Assembly (NCBI GenBank): GCA_003117195.1
Contig: BDSI01000001.1
Location: forward strand, 1 to 64,000
DNA from: Eudorina sp. 2006-703-Eu-15
Taxonomy: Eukaryota > Chlorophyta > Chlorophyceae > Chlamydomonadales > Volvocaceae
Reading direction: 5' to 3'
DNA length: 64,000 nt
Shown here: piece after piece, positions 32,401 through 43,786 of the stretch
Layout: every line of letters begins with the position of its first letter
How positions within the stretch are numbered: position 1 is the stretch's first letter
Program-made: the position numbers and the translations under genes
The notes under the pieces: model-generated
Database searches by the model: none
What the model was told of the DNA's origin: nothing
What the model saw: only the letters and a program-made list of their open reading frames with translations

Positions 32401-34941
32401 GAGCACGAGGAGCTGTTCGGCGCAGCCTCAACGGGGGGAGGCCACTCGGACGGCGCTTACGGCTTTTACCACTTGCAGGTGTGGGGATGGAACTTGTGGC
32501 TGTGTGCGGCTGTTTGTATCTAGTCGTGGTAGGGGTGAGAGGCTGTTGCTGTGCACCACCGGCTGGAGTTAACCCGCTACAGAAAATGTCTGGTGGGCAA
32601 CGTCCCGCATTTGGTAAGGCCCAAAGCCCAAGGAAACACAGTGCACTTGGACTTCACGGCCTTGTTGCCGCATGGACGTCATGGAGTCATGCCGAGTTGT
32701 CAGTCGCGCTCTTCGGGTCTCCTCCCAAGCATACAACAACGAAGGCAGCGCTACCCAGTCCAGCAACCCCGCTCACGCACATTTACTCTGCCTTGCTTCG
32801 TTTCGCCTGCGCTCTCTCCCTCCTCTTACACCCGACATGATCCGCATCGGGGACCATTCCTCCCGTCCAGGGGAGCTGCGGCAGCGGTCTCAGCAACGGC
32901 GAGCTCGGCCTCCGCAGCAGCAGCGGGCGGCTGCATCTGGGTAGCCACGGCAGCTCCAGTGTGGAGCCCTCGCCGCTGCCGCGCCTCTCCTCCCGGCTGC
33001 GGCGCCTGCGCGCCAGCCCCTGCTTGGGCGGAAGCGGCGGCAGCCTCACCTCGCCCGCGCCGTCGTCAGCCCTGCTGGGCACCCGCAGCCGCAGCGCCGG
33101 CGTCACGCCGGGCGGCGCGACCTGCCGGCGGCTGAGGCGGCGGTCCGACCTGCTCATGGCCGACCAGCGGGGCGGCGGCAGTGGCCGTGCCGACGTCGAC
33201 GAGCTGGATGACTCTGACGCTGGTGCGGACGAGCACATGCACGATGCCGGCGGCCACGGCATGCTGGGATTGGCAGGCAGCGACGGCCAGCTGCTCCTGC
33301 TGGCAGGGCAGCGGGGCGGCCCGGGGTCGCTTCATCTCCACCAACACGATGTCCAGGACCACCGCCAACGGGGAACGGCGCTGCCGCTGCGCCACTCGCA
33401 GAATGGCGCGGGACACGACGCTGCCGGCGGCGCTCACTTGAGGGCGTCACCTCCGCTGCGCGCAGCGTCCATGTTTGCGCAGGCCGGCGCAGGCGTGACG
33501 GCCGCGGGGTTCGGGGATGGCCCCGAGTTGGTGGCGCGCGCCAAGTCCGCCGCTGCGGAACTGTTGGCGCCGCAGCACCCGCCGAGACCGCAGGCGCGCG
33601 GCTGCGACGACTTCCTCAGCGGGTTGATGGATTACGAGGGTGCGTGTGTTCTTCCGTTGATCGGACCTCGAGTTAGTGCCCCGGTGAAGCGTTCACCAGG
33701 CCCGGCATTCTGTATTGCGCCTGGAGCCCTCACCGCCCACTTGATTCTACCCTATAGAGACACTGTGTTGCGCTGCTTGCTGTCATTGTGAATTACTCGC
33801 CTGCACAGCGACTTGTCCCTCCTGCCGCCCTGACCCGCCGCGAATGGTCGCCATGCGGGTTCTGCAGATGATGGCGTGGAGTACATGACCCCACCGCACA
33901 CCCCGCTGCGCGGCATTGGCGCCGCAGCGCACGAGCATGACGCGGCGACAGCGCCGCGGGCAGGCCAGGCCAACTTTATTTTTAGTGGAGGCCGAATGGC
34001 GCCCAACGGCAACGCGGCTGCGGGTCACCAGGAAGCGTGGGCCATCGCACCGGGTCGAGGCCGGCAGGGCTTTGGGAAAGGCGCCCTGCAGCAGCGGGTG
34101 ACCTTCGCGGCGCACAGGCTGGCTGGTGGCGGTGGTGGGGGCTGCGTCGACACGCCACCCACATCGCCGCCGGGCATGGCTGGCAGTGGTGGCGGCAGGG
34201 ACGAATCTGCGTGCGCGCAGATGCTGCTGACGCAGTCTCTCAGCACCACCCAGGAGTTCAACAGGTGCCTGGCGACGGTGAGTGGCTTGAAACCATCGAC
34301 GCTACATTCCAGCAGACCAGCGCTCGGTAGATGTGGACGGCAATGGCGATGGCGCAAAGTATGATTTGCCCACCGGAGGCTGACACTGCATGTGCATGCG
34401 ACACGCTCTGGATCGATGTTTGCTCCGCAATGGTGTTGCTTTGCGCACCAACGGCCGCACTCCGGCGCGCATCTTGCAGGTCGCAACCAGCAACGACCGC
34501 GGCAGCGCAGAGAGGCTGTGGCAGGAGATGTGCAGTCGGGGCGTGACGCCCGACATCAACACACTCAACTCATTGCTGAGGTAGGCAGGGCACAGCCGGC
34601 TGCGGCGAAGCCATCCAAACCACTTGGACCGCGATGGCGACCACCGTGGCGCGCCAGGGGTGCCGGCAGCCATGGGCTTTGCATGTGGTAGTATCGCAGC
34701 GTTGATCAGGCTGTACGTTGCGGCGGTCCGCCGAAGTGCGTTTGCATGTTAAGCGCTCATGTGGGCTCATGTCCCGGCCGGCCACAGATGCCTGTCCCGG
34801 AGCGCCGCGGATCCCGAGGAGGCTCATCTGCTGGTGCGGGACGTCTGCAGCCGCGGCGGCTTCTCCGCGAACGGGACCTCACAGCGTCTGTTGGAGGAGA
34901 TTTGCTTCCGGTTCGAGCAGCTGCACGGTGGTCAAGCGTGA
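29495..34941 (+). CDS. Long disordered protein with C-terminal PPR-like segment
   Basis: Proposed exons: 29495-29618, 29783-29849 (tentative), 30235-30412, 30442-32478, 32871-33639, 33868-34277, 34480-34580, 34788-34941. Together they give 1279 residues in a consistent phase. Most of the protein is Ser/Ala/Gly/Pro-rich, with an Asn/Asp-rich tract around 615-660 and Gln/His/Gly-rich runs. Near the end, SAERLWQEMCSRGVTPD followed by NTLNSLLR and then AHLLVRDVCSRGGFS read as one or two pentatricopeptide-like helix pairs, which would suggest RNA binding in an organelle. No clear targeting peptide is visible at MTEQEAQVLACLGQ. The second exon was chosen only because it restores phase, so the N-terminus is the weakest part. 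Function unknown. Confidence 0.65.
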
Positions 34942-36826
34942 GGGGAGTTCGGATGGACCGGGCCGCGGCGTGGGCGTGAGGGACATCCGGCTTGGCTTGG
35001 CTTGCCTTGGCTGGAGGTTGGGAGCGGCGCACCTCGTGTGAATGGGTGGGGATGGCGCGTTGTCGAGAGGGGGGGGCTGTGGCTGAGCGGCAGGAACCCA
35101 TTTGGCCTGGATCCTGCAGCGCACTGGGGGACGACTGAGGGGTGTGTTGAATGAGAAACCCATACCGGGTGTACATGTGAGGGGGCATTGCGTCAGTAGC
35201 TTGCCGCTGATCACAGCCGCGTGTTGCGGGCGAACTCCCTCCATACGACTTTTGTTGCATGAGACGACGCGTCCCGAGGTTTCCCATTGCTCCAAAGGCA
35301 AACACATAAAGGCTTGAAGGGCCAGCAAATCGCTGTTCGTTCAGTTGGCAGGGAGGCAGCATGGGCGGCTAGGGCTGCCCTCGTGTCCTGGGTTACGTGA
35401 GTAGGTTTCTAGTGCACGACCCGATGAGGTAGGTGCGCATGGCTCCTTTATGTGACGGTCCATCTTGCAAAAGTCGGGCTGACTTAGAACGAATCCGGAG
35501 GTGGTCGACAGGTCTTAACTGGAAGCAGTCGCGCAACTTCGCCTTCATTTCACGCCGTGTTCTCGCATCATGCCTAGCGGTGACCAAGCTGACCATGATG
35601 TGCACAGGCGTGGGCTAGGGTCGGGTTGAGGGTAAACGCAGGAATGCACACCGCTAGGGGCCTACTCCACCACTGCACAAATTCAAGTACAATACATACA
35701 TAATGTCATTTTAGTTCTAGTGAAAGGTACTTCTTCCTTGGTAGCTTGGGCCGAACAAGTTTGCAGCGCTTCCGTGCCGCTTTTGACGTAGATGTCTAAC
35801 GATTTTGATTAGAAGGTCTTGCTGCTGAGTTCCGTGTCGTGAGCTAGCAATAGGGCATTACATGTGAACATAAACTGCGAAGGCAGCTGTCGCTGTGATG
35901 TCTTTTAACGGTAAATGAACGAATTCTCCGCTGCATTACTACACAATAATAAATATATAAAATCCAAGTATATGTTGGTATACATATTGTTCTCTGGCCA
36001 GCGTATTCGTCCCCGACAGCTCGGATGGTTTTTCCGTCGCAATTTATTGAGCGGCCTCATAACTCCGTCCCTAATGCATTCTTGTAAGACAAAGAAGAAA
36101 CGAGAAGGTTAGTATGAAATTCAAATCATGGTTTTAGTGAGGAGCTGGGGACAGTCAGGTTTCCGCATCGATACTAACTTCTAGTTTGTGTCTCCCGCCG
36201 GGCGACAGACCGCCTGGCTGTCTTGTCCTGTTACGGATAGTAGAAGGTTCGTATATAACGTCTACGCATATAATGTACCAGGCACGCTCCGCTAGGGGTA
36301 AGTCCCAGCCTGGCTCCAGTGCGCGTCATCCGGGCGCTAGCTTATCGCCGACCTGGGAACTGCGGCGGGTGGCACTGAGCTGCAAATTGACCAACTTGCA
36401 TCAGGAATCCTGGCCGCTGCGCGCAAAATTCCAGGTTCGTTTTGCGGAATGGTCGCGACGGTGAATAAGATGGGTTTTCAGACATGCTATTTCCAATAAC
36501 CTGCTGCTTGCTGTCCAATCTTTTTCATGAAACTGGAGAGGTACTGACCGCTGATGTGGTAGTTAGTGCACACCGCCTGGCGTGTTACGTACCCAAAGGA
36601 TGTATGTCACCGCAGCCACCTACCCAGCAGCTTCGCAAAGAATGAACAATTATGGCTGCACATTGCCGTTACATCCAATGCCCTCTTACAGGTGAATCTA
36701 ATCGCGGCAAGACGAAGGTAGGGTGCAGCGGAGTCGACGCGAGGACGGTGACGTCAGTCGGCTTCAAGTAAATAAAGCCGGGCGACATCCGGCCGGATCT
36801 ATCTGTGAACAGGGCGGGAACAGCAC
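34942..36826. other. Spacer between the PPR-like gene and the oxidase array
   Basis: Contains the 3' UTR of the upstream gene (a plus-strand TGTAA lies near 36085) and the promoter of the first oxidase gene. Small frames here have no recognisable domains. Confidence 0.45.
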
Positions 36827-39800
36827 ATGACAAGCCCCTGGCCCCCTGGCTCCAGGATGCGCATACTCGCGCTGTCGTGTGTGCTCCTGCTGTCAGTTAT
36901 TCCAGCACCCATCAGCGGCAGTGCCACCGGTGACCGTGCACTCGGAGGGGCGGATGGGTTGATGAAGCGGACTCGCGTCCGCAAAGTGCTGGCCACACCG
37001 TCAGGCGTGCTGGCCACACCTACAAACTCCAGCAGCCGAGTGTTTTTCCTCGCAGCCAATGGCCAAGGTGGGTTGACGCGGAGCGAGCCACGTCTGCCGC
37101 CTTACTTGCACAAGTTCGTGCCAGGACTGCTTTGCGTTGATTCCCCTGTTTTGCAACCGTAACAAGGTGGACCATTAGTCCCGACCGGGCGATCCAACGG
37201 GCCCAGATTCACTTGCTTACCCTACTGCGGCTGCCGCCGTCGCGGAATATCGTGTCTCAATGCAGCTCGGTACCGTGCCCGCTTCTCCTGCGACCCACTG
37301 CTCCTACTGCCTATCGACTCCTGCTGACAGACTGTGGGGATTGGACATCTGAACCTCTTCTCCCACGATTTCGATCTCCCTCACCATCACCCTCCCCTCC
37401 CCCCAAACTCGACCAAATCTGCTCCTGCCCGCCGCAGACTGCAGTCGTGAGGGATACACCTGGTGCGACCAAGTCGGTCAGGAGTTTCGAACCGCTGACT
37501 GCGATGGGGACGGCCGCAACGACCTGACCTGCACCGACGGATACGGAGGCCGCTGGATTGTCCTCTCATCTCTGGGCTGCGACAGCACTGCCAGCGGCGG
37601 GGGGATGGCACCCGTCAGCAGTTGCCCCGCGGTGTTCAACACCTCGTTGAAGCAGCAGCAGCCGCCACCGTCGCCTCGGCGGCCACCGCCGTCACCTCGC
37701 TCCCCACCTTCACCGCGCGCTCCCCCGTCACCGCGCCCCCCGCCAAAGGCGAAGCCTTCACCACCGCCCGCGTCGCCACCGCCCCCGCCGAAACCGCCAT
37801 TGCCACCCTTGCCAAAACCATTGTCGCCACCCTCACCAAAGCCTTCACCGCTGCCCCCGAAGATGCCGAAGCCGCCGCCATCCCCGCGACCGCAACCGCC
37901 GCCAAGGGCTCCGCCTTCTCCTGCGCCGCCACCCAAGGCCGGACCGCCACCCAGGCTGCCCCCGTCACCGCCCCGACCCCGACCTCCGCCACCTGTGCCC
38001 CGGCCGCCCCCGGCGCCGCGGCCCCCGCCTCTTCCTAGGTCGCCGCCGCGGCCATCCATGCCCCGCCCACCCCCGGCAGTCAATTCAACCAGATCGTCGG
38101 AGAGCGGTATGTCAATACCACGAGCGAACGAAGTAGGAAGTAGTTTCCCCCAAAACAGTAGGATTATTATTAAGGATGTTACAGTGGAATGTCGTACAGG
38201 TGCATGTCTGTGCACAGGATGACACAAACGCACGGTCAGCCATTCGATGGGCTTGACCACTCTTCGTAACATCAGGACTGAAGGCTAGATGCTGAAGATG
38301 ATGCTTGCTGTAATACCCAATAATACCGTACGAAAGGTTACAGCACTATTAATGTACTGCTCATTTTACGGCAACCCTGGGATATATATACTTAGGACGG
38401 AGCTCTATCCGCCTTGCTGGGTCTTGATCCCATCCCTGGGTAGCCAATATTACTAGATACTGCGCTACAATTAGCTAGGGGCGGGATAGGTTGGGTGCGC
38501 GACGTATCGCTGGCACTAGGTTCCCCATAGCTCCCTATGTGTCCGTAAACAGTAATAATAATGCTTCTCTCTACGGGGAAGCAGCTGGCGGTCGGTCTCC
38601 ATATGATTAGATAGGGGGCCTAACGAACCCAGCTAGGTGCCTCCATCCTCCAGGTTGACGCTGGTGAGCCATCCAGCCAGTTCATCCGCATGTTCCCCGT
38701 CCCCCCCTGCTGAATAATGTCCGCAGACCACTACTTTGGTGATTACACCGTAATGGATGAAGCAGCAGATAAGAACTTTCGCACCGAGCTCGTGCCACTG
38801 CCAACAGTGCCTGACAACGATGCCTCCACATACGGCCAGTGGGCCCTGGTACGTTGGTTTCGGTCTTGGAGTTTTGGTCTTGGGGGATGAGGTAGGCGGG
38901 CTGGCGGACGGGCGGTGAGGGGCGACGCGTCAGGCTGCATTCATGGGTCGTTACTTGTCGCAGCAGCCGCTTTTGACAACCAATGGGGAGACTGGCTGCG
39001 CGGTGGTCGCGCCGCCGCAGCTGCTCTCCGGGCATCATTTCGCAGTACTCGCAGACAGCAGCGGTCGGTGAACACCGTGAGAATCCTCATATGTCGCTCA
39101 TCCCGGGTAGATAGCAGGTTGAACCGGTGTACGACTAACTGTTCTGCAGAAAGCGGTCGGGAACATTGTGGCGGTCCACATGTCGCTCGTCCCCGGCACG
39201 GATAAGTTCTTCTTCATGGAGCGACCCAGCGGCCGACACCCGGACAGGAGCACCAGCATCGTGGGCTACTACGACTATGTGCAGAACCGTTTCACCAACC
39301 TCAACTACACCGATTCGGTGTTTTGCGCTGGACACACAGTCACCCAGGTACGGCGGCAGCGAGCCGTGGGCATGAACTTGTCTATTACTGGATTTTGCCC
39401 TTAGATAAAGTATTACCACGACGGGAATCACCCGTTTGGGAAGATGGTAGTTTATTATTAAGGATGTTACAGCGGACCCCGCGGGTCATCGGTGACAGCC
39501 ATCGGTGACAGCCGAAGCAGTTGCTTGTAGCCAGACGATATCGGCGCCGGCACCGGGGCATATGGTGCAGCTGCCGCTGTCTGTCTACAGCTGCCCGGCT
39601 GGCCGTGGGTGTTTGCATGTTTCTAGAAACTGATGGAACATCCTGCCGACCCGATGTCCTCCCACCAGCCCGCGTTGTGTTTCCCTTGCTTGCCGTACCG
39701 AAGGACGGACATGTGTTGGTGGTCGGAGGGCACGTGGCCAAATCAGGCTACTCGGAGGGCCTCAAGGGTCTTCGCATCTTCTCCCGCAGGACCCTCACAC

Positions 39801-42800
39801 TTCACCGGGTGGCCAACCTCACCTTCCCGCGCTGGTACCCGACCGCCACTTTGCTGCCCAGCGGCAAGGTCACCATTATGGGAGGCACGGTCCTGCCGGG
39901 CTCAGGTAGGGCTGCGGCGGGGACGGAGGCAGAGCACAGGAAAGGATCAATGGGTGACCTTTAGCTGCGGACCCGCCGAAACGAGATCGGAACCCTGGCC
40001 CGGAATCCTACTCGCAGCAGGGGTCCACAGACAACAAGGTGGTAGGAGGATGGGTGGTGAGAGGATGGGTGGTGAGAGGATGGGTGGTGAGAGGATGGGT
40101 GGTGAGAGGATGGATGGTGAGAGGGTGGGTGCGTGGTGAGAGGATGGGTGGTGAGAGGATGGGTGGTGAGAGGATGGGTGGTGAGAGGATGGGTGCGTGG
40201 TGAGAGGATGGGTGGTGAGATAGAGGATGGGTGGTGAGAGCGCGCAATTTGAAAACAGCGCGGTAGGCACCATACATCATTATGAAGCTGCCACCACAAT
40301 GCAATACCATCAGCACACACCGTCACGCCCGTTCCACCGTTGTCGGTGCCCGACTGTCCTCCATCGGATCCTCGATGCCTTCCAGGCACGGGCAGCAACC
40401 CCATCTACGAGATCTGGGAGCCCACCAACCCCACGTCTCTGCTGCTACGGAGGCAGTCTGCTGGCCTGCTGACGAACGCGAAGGACATCTACTACCCCAT
40501 GACGGTGCGTGCGTGGCATCACCACCAACACTATCAGCAGCAGCAGGGTCAGCAGGCGCAGCAGGCTCGGCATGAAAAGTCTTGACATGACCGCGGGGTC
40601 CGCTGGTCCGGAGGCATTCACTGCTAGAACACTGGGCAAAAGGACATTTCCAAGCTCGATCGCTCGCTTAGCCCAATGAGTGACTTCAATTACCGAATAG
40701 CCCGAACCCCGCCGGCGGTTTCTAATATACTGCTGGAGGCAAGAAATCAGTGTGACAGTGGCATATCGGCAGTGTACGACCATCCCGCTGCAGTGGCCCC
40801 ACACGAAGTAAACAATTCTTTTAATTTCTTTTGAAGTTTACGGTTATTGGTTGGTTAGTTGATACTCTGAAGGGTTCAGTAGTAGGGTAGCGCGAGCAAG
40901 ATTTAACTCACCTGCTTAAAGCAAGCTTGTACGGCCCGTACCTGCTGCCTGTGACCGCAGTACGTGCTGCCCACCGGAGACTTATTCATCTTTTGCAACG
41001 CGTACGGCGAGATTACAGACCCGCTGACGAGCACTGTACGGACCACGGTAAGTCCAAGCGGTACACGCAGCGGGCCCGGCCCCGCATTCACGGCTCACTT
41101 GCAGCGGCGCTTCAGCCTGAAGCCCTGAGGGCCGTGATCCCATGCATCTTCGACAACAGCGGCGGGTGCGGCCTCTGCCGCGTCTAGCTGTCTGTTCTGC
41201 ACCTGGGACATGACTCGCCGGCCCTCGGAGGCCGGTTTGCTTGTATGCATCAACAACCAACGTATCAACAGCGCCACGCAAACCTCAGCAGGGCCTGCCC
41301 ACCCCTCATAGCTCGAGGGAGCCTTTCGTTGAACTCGCTCCCCCCGCGCTACCCTTTCACATGGCTGTTCAACGTCCTGCAGTCGATTCCTTCCTTCCCT
41401 CCGTCATGTGATGGCCCTGCCCGCCCCCGCAGCTGCCCAGCTGGTCAGTGATAGCCCGCGGCGTCCGGACCGAGTACCCAGACACTGGCACCGGGGTGCT
41501 GCTGCCCCTGACCCCGGAGAACAACTACACACCCGAGATTGTCATATTTGGCGGGCAGTACGACACTGCTTGGATCAACGCCACGGCCAGCCAGTTGGCG
41601 CTGCGGATCAAGGTCACATTCAGCAATGCCACTGGCCGGTACTCGTTCGGTGAGGAGGGATGCGCGGGCGGGATCATGGTTCGCCATCGGCAGTTTCTGA
41701 ATCGTTACAACTGGATGGTAGTTCATAATCAACCCCGACCTCGTTGGTTCTCGGTCGGTGCTGCGCCAGCGGCCTATAACCAGAATGACGTATCCGTGAA
41801 TATCACCAGAATGACCATCACCAGCGGCCTATTCGTGAGTTTGTCCAACAGAAACACATGCCCAAGTAAGAGCTCATTTCAGTGGTTGAGCAGCTAGCTA
41901 GACGCGGACACCCCGCATGGCTTCCTGCTTCGGGCCCGTGGGCGTGCAGGGGGTGGTTGGTCTTCGGAGGAGATGCCGCTGCCCCGGGTGATGGGCGATG
42001 CCGTGGTGCTGCCCAACGGCAAGGTGGTGGTCCTCAATGGCGCTGTGGTGAGCGGGGGTGGTGGTGGGTGGTGGTATTGTAACCGTGCGTTACAATGGGT
42101 AATTTCAGTTGAAGTTTCAGCCGCTCGATGCTTCATGTCATCCTCCCCTGTGCTTGGCTTTATCCACTTCTGGGGATTCTGCCCTCTGCTGTGCCTATCC
42201 CTTTGGTAGTGTTGCCCCGCTGCGCGCCTCTGCTTGCTTCGGTGTCTGGCTGGGTCGGGTCATGGCCCGGTGTGTTTTTGGGTGCGGCGTTGAGGTGTGG
42301 AGGTGTCCTGCCGCCTTGGCGGTGGGGCCTGCTGGGGCTTGCCCTGGTATACACCGGAGATCCCTTTGGGATCCGCTGTAACGTTCATTCATTCATGTCA
42401 TCATGTATGCTCGACATGTCATACGGTATCCCGCTTTCCCTCTGCCCGCTTGCCCGCATCCATGCACTCGGCTTCTTAACCATGCGTACTCTGCCGTGTG
42501 TTGCTCACTTTGTGAGCGACAGAAAGGGCTGGCCGGGGACGGCGGCCCTGGCGGCGTCGCCAAGGCCAACGAGCCCAACCTGTGGCCCGTCCTGTACGAC
42601 CCCACGGCTCCATCCGGCAGCCGGTTCCGGGTCATGTCCCGCTCCTCCATTCCCCGCCTCTACCACTCGACCGCGCTACTGACCACGGACGGCTCAATCC
42701 TGGTGGCGGGCTGCGATCGCTGCGACAAGTAAGGAGGTTGGATAAGGAGCGCACAAACGGAGGGTGGGATGGGTCGAGTGCATGCCTGTACTGCACAGGG

Positions 42801-43786
42801 ATTCGTTTTCTGGTTTCTGGAAACTCCAGGGCTGGCTCTCGTACTAAGCTGCTAGCACTGCTCCCTCCCTCCTGCAGGTACTGGTGGACTACCCCCGCCC
42901 CGGGCATCTCGCGGTCCCCGACCAGCTACGCCGAGTACCGCATCGAGGTCTTCCGGCCGCCCTCCTGGTTTAATGTGCTGGCCAAGCCGGAGATCATGTC
43001 CATGGACGCGTCCACGTGGGACGAGTACGACAAGGTCAATGTGATGCAGTACGGCCAGCCGTTTGCGCTGCAGTACAGCCTGTTCTACGCGAACGACACG
43101 GTGACGGCGGCGGTCTTGGTCGCTCCCGGGTCCGTCACGCACTCCACCAATATGCACCAACGAGTGGTACGTGGCCGTGCATGATTTTCGGATTTGGGTT
43201 ATTACCGAGTGAGTGCGGAGATGGCACGAGCCACGCTCTGTCAGATACAACTTGCCACAAACAACATGTGGCTAGCCCAACAACAGGAAGAGCCATCCGC
43301 TTGTGTGTGGTCTTTATCCGGCATCAGAACCCGGTAGTGTGCGTGGAGGCCCGCAGATAGGCCGCCCGTTTCGCACCTAGCGGCTGCGGGGGGGAGGGTC
43401 CTCTGTATGGGGCGGTAAGCATGTTGCGCCCTCAATGCACTCATATGTTTGATGGCACCGTAAAGGCGCGTGATTGTTGGGTCGCTCGTTGAAGGTAATT
43501 GTGTGCATGCCACCGGGCGAGCCAGCAGCGATCCGCACTCCATCTCCACGTGGCCGCCCTGCTTGCATCGCAGGTGGGTCTGGAGATTCAGTCACAAGAC
43601 GACGCCCGCAGGTCGCTGGTGCTCACCGGGCCCCCTACCATCAACATCGCCCCGCCCGGATGGTACATGCTGTTCCTGCTCAATGGCGACGTGTACGGGC
43701 AGAGCGCCTGGGTGCGGCTGCCCGGGGACGCGCCCAGACTGGACAACCTGCTCATCAACCCCGCCACGTCGGCGGGTGCGGGTTAG
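36827..43786 (+). CDS. Secreted glyoxal-oxidase-like copper radical oxidase 1
   Basis: Exons: 36827-37067, 37438-38106, 38727-38848, 39150-39347, 39704-39905, 40386-40504, 40961-41047, 41433-41649, 41950-42047, 42523-42728, 42878-43166, 43574-43786; 886 residues. A signal peptide precedes a Cys-rich module at about 81-130 (WCDQVGQEF, then DCDGDGRNDLTC), which is absent from copies 2 and 3. Residues about 147-285 form a PPSPRPPP linker. The Kelch-type oxidase domain and the C-terminal galactose-oxidase-like domain (DUF1929 type) follow. All copper-radical residues are present: Cys403 (FCAGHT) and Tyr455 (RWYPT) for the thioether cofactor, and Tyr698, His699 (RLYHST) and His808 (GSVTHST) as ligands. 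Met11 (36857) would give a cleaner signal peptide. The enzyme should oxidise aldehydes or alcohols and release hydrogen peroxide in the extracellular matrix; its substrate is unknown. The 3' end lacks the Pro-rich tail seen in copies 2 and 3. Confidence 0.9.
39451..39500 (-). mobile_element. Short retroposon-family copy in an intron
   Basis: A 50-bp block containing AAGGATGTTACAGCGG and GCGGGTCATCGG matches 56571-56618 and, inverted, 50322-50370. On the minus strand it ends TGTAAC then a TAA-rich tail. It lies in the 39348-39703 intron of oxidase 1. No clear target duplication was found here. Confidence 0.65.
40037..40245. repeat. 15-bp minisatellite with splice-donor-like units
   Basis: About 13 units of GGTGGTGAGAGGATG, with a few GTGCGTG insertions, in the 39906-40385 intron of oxidase 1. 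Every unit contains GGTGAGAG, a near-consensus 5' splice site. Confidence 0.9.
42132..42402 (+). mobile_element. 249-bp SINE/LINE-like retroposon with 11-bp target duplication
   Basis: TTCATGTCATC at 42132-42142 and 42392-42402 brackets 249 bp. The insert ends GGATCCGCTGTAACG followed by a TTCATTCA tail, so it lies in plus orientation. Its 3' half matches the minus strand of 61381-61450. No coding capacity is seen, so it is either a SINE or a 5'-truncated LINE. It sits in the 42048-42522 intron of oxidase 1. Confidence 0.75.
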
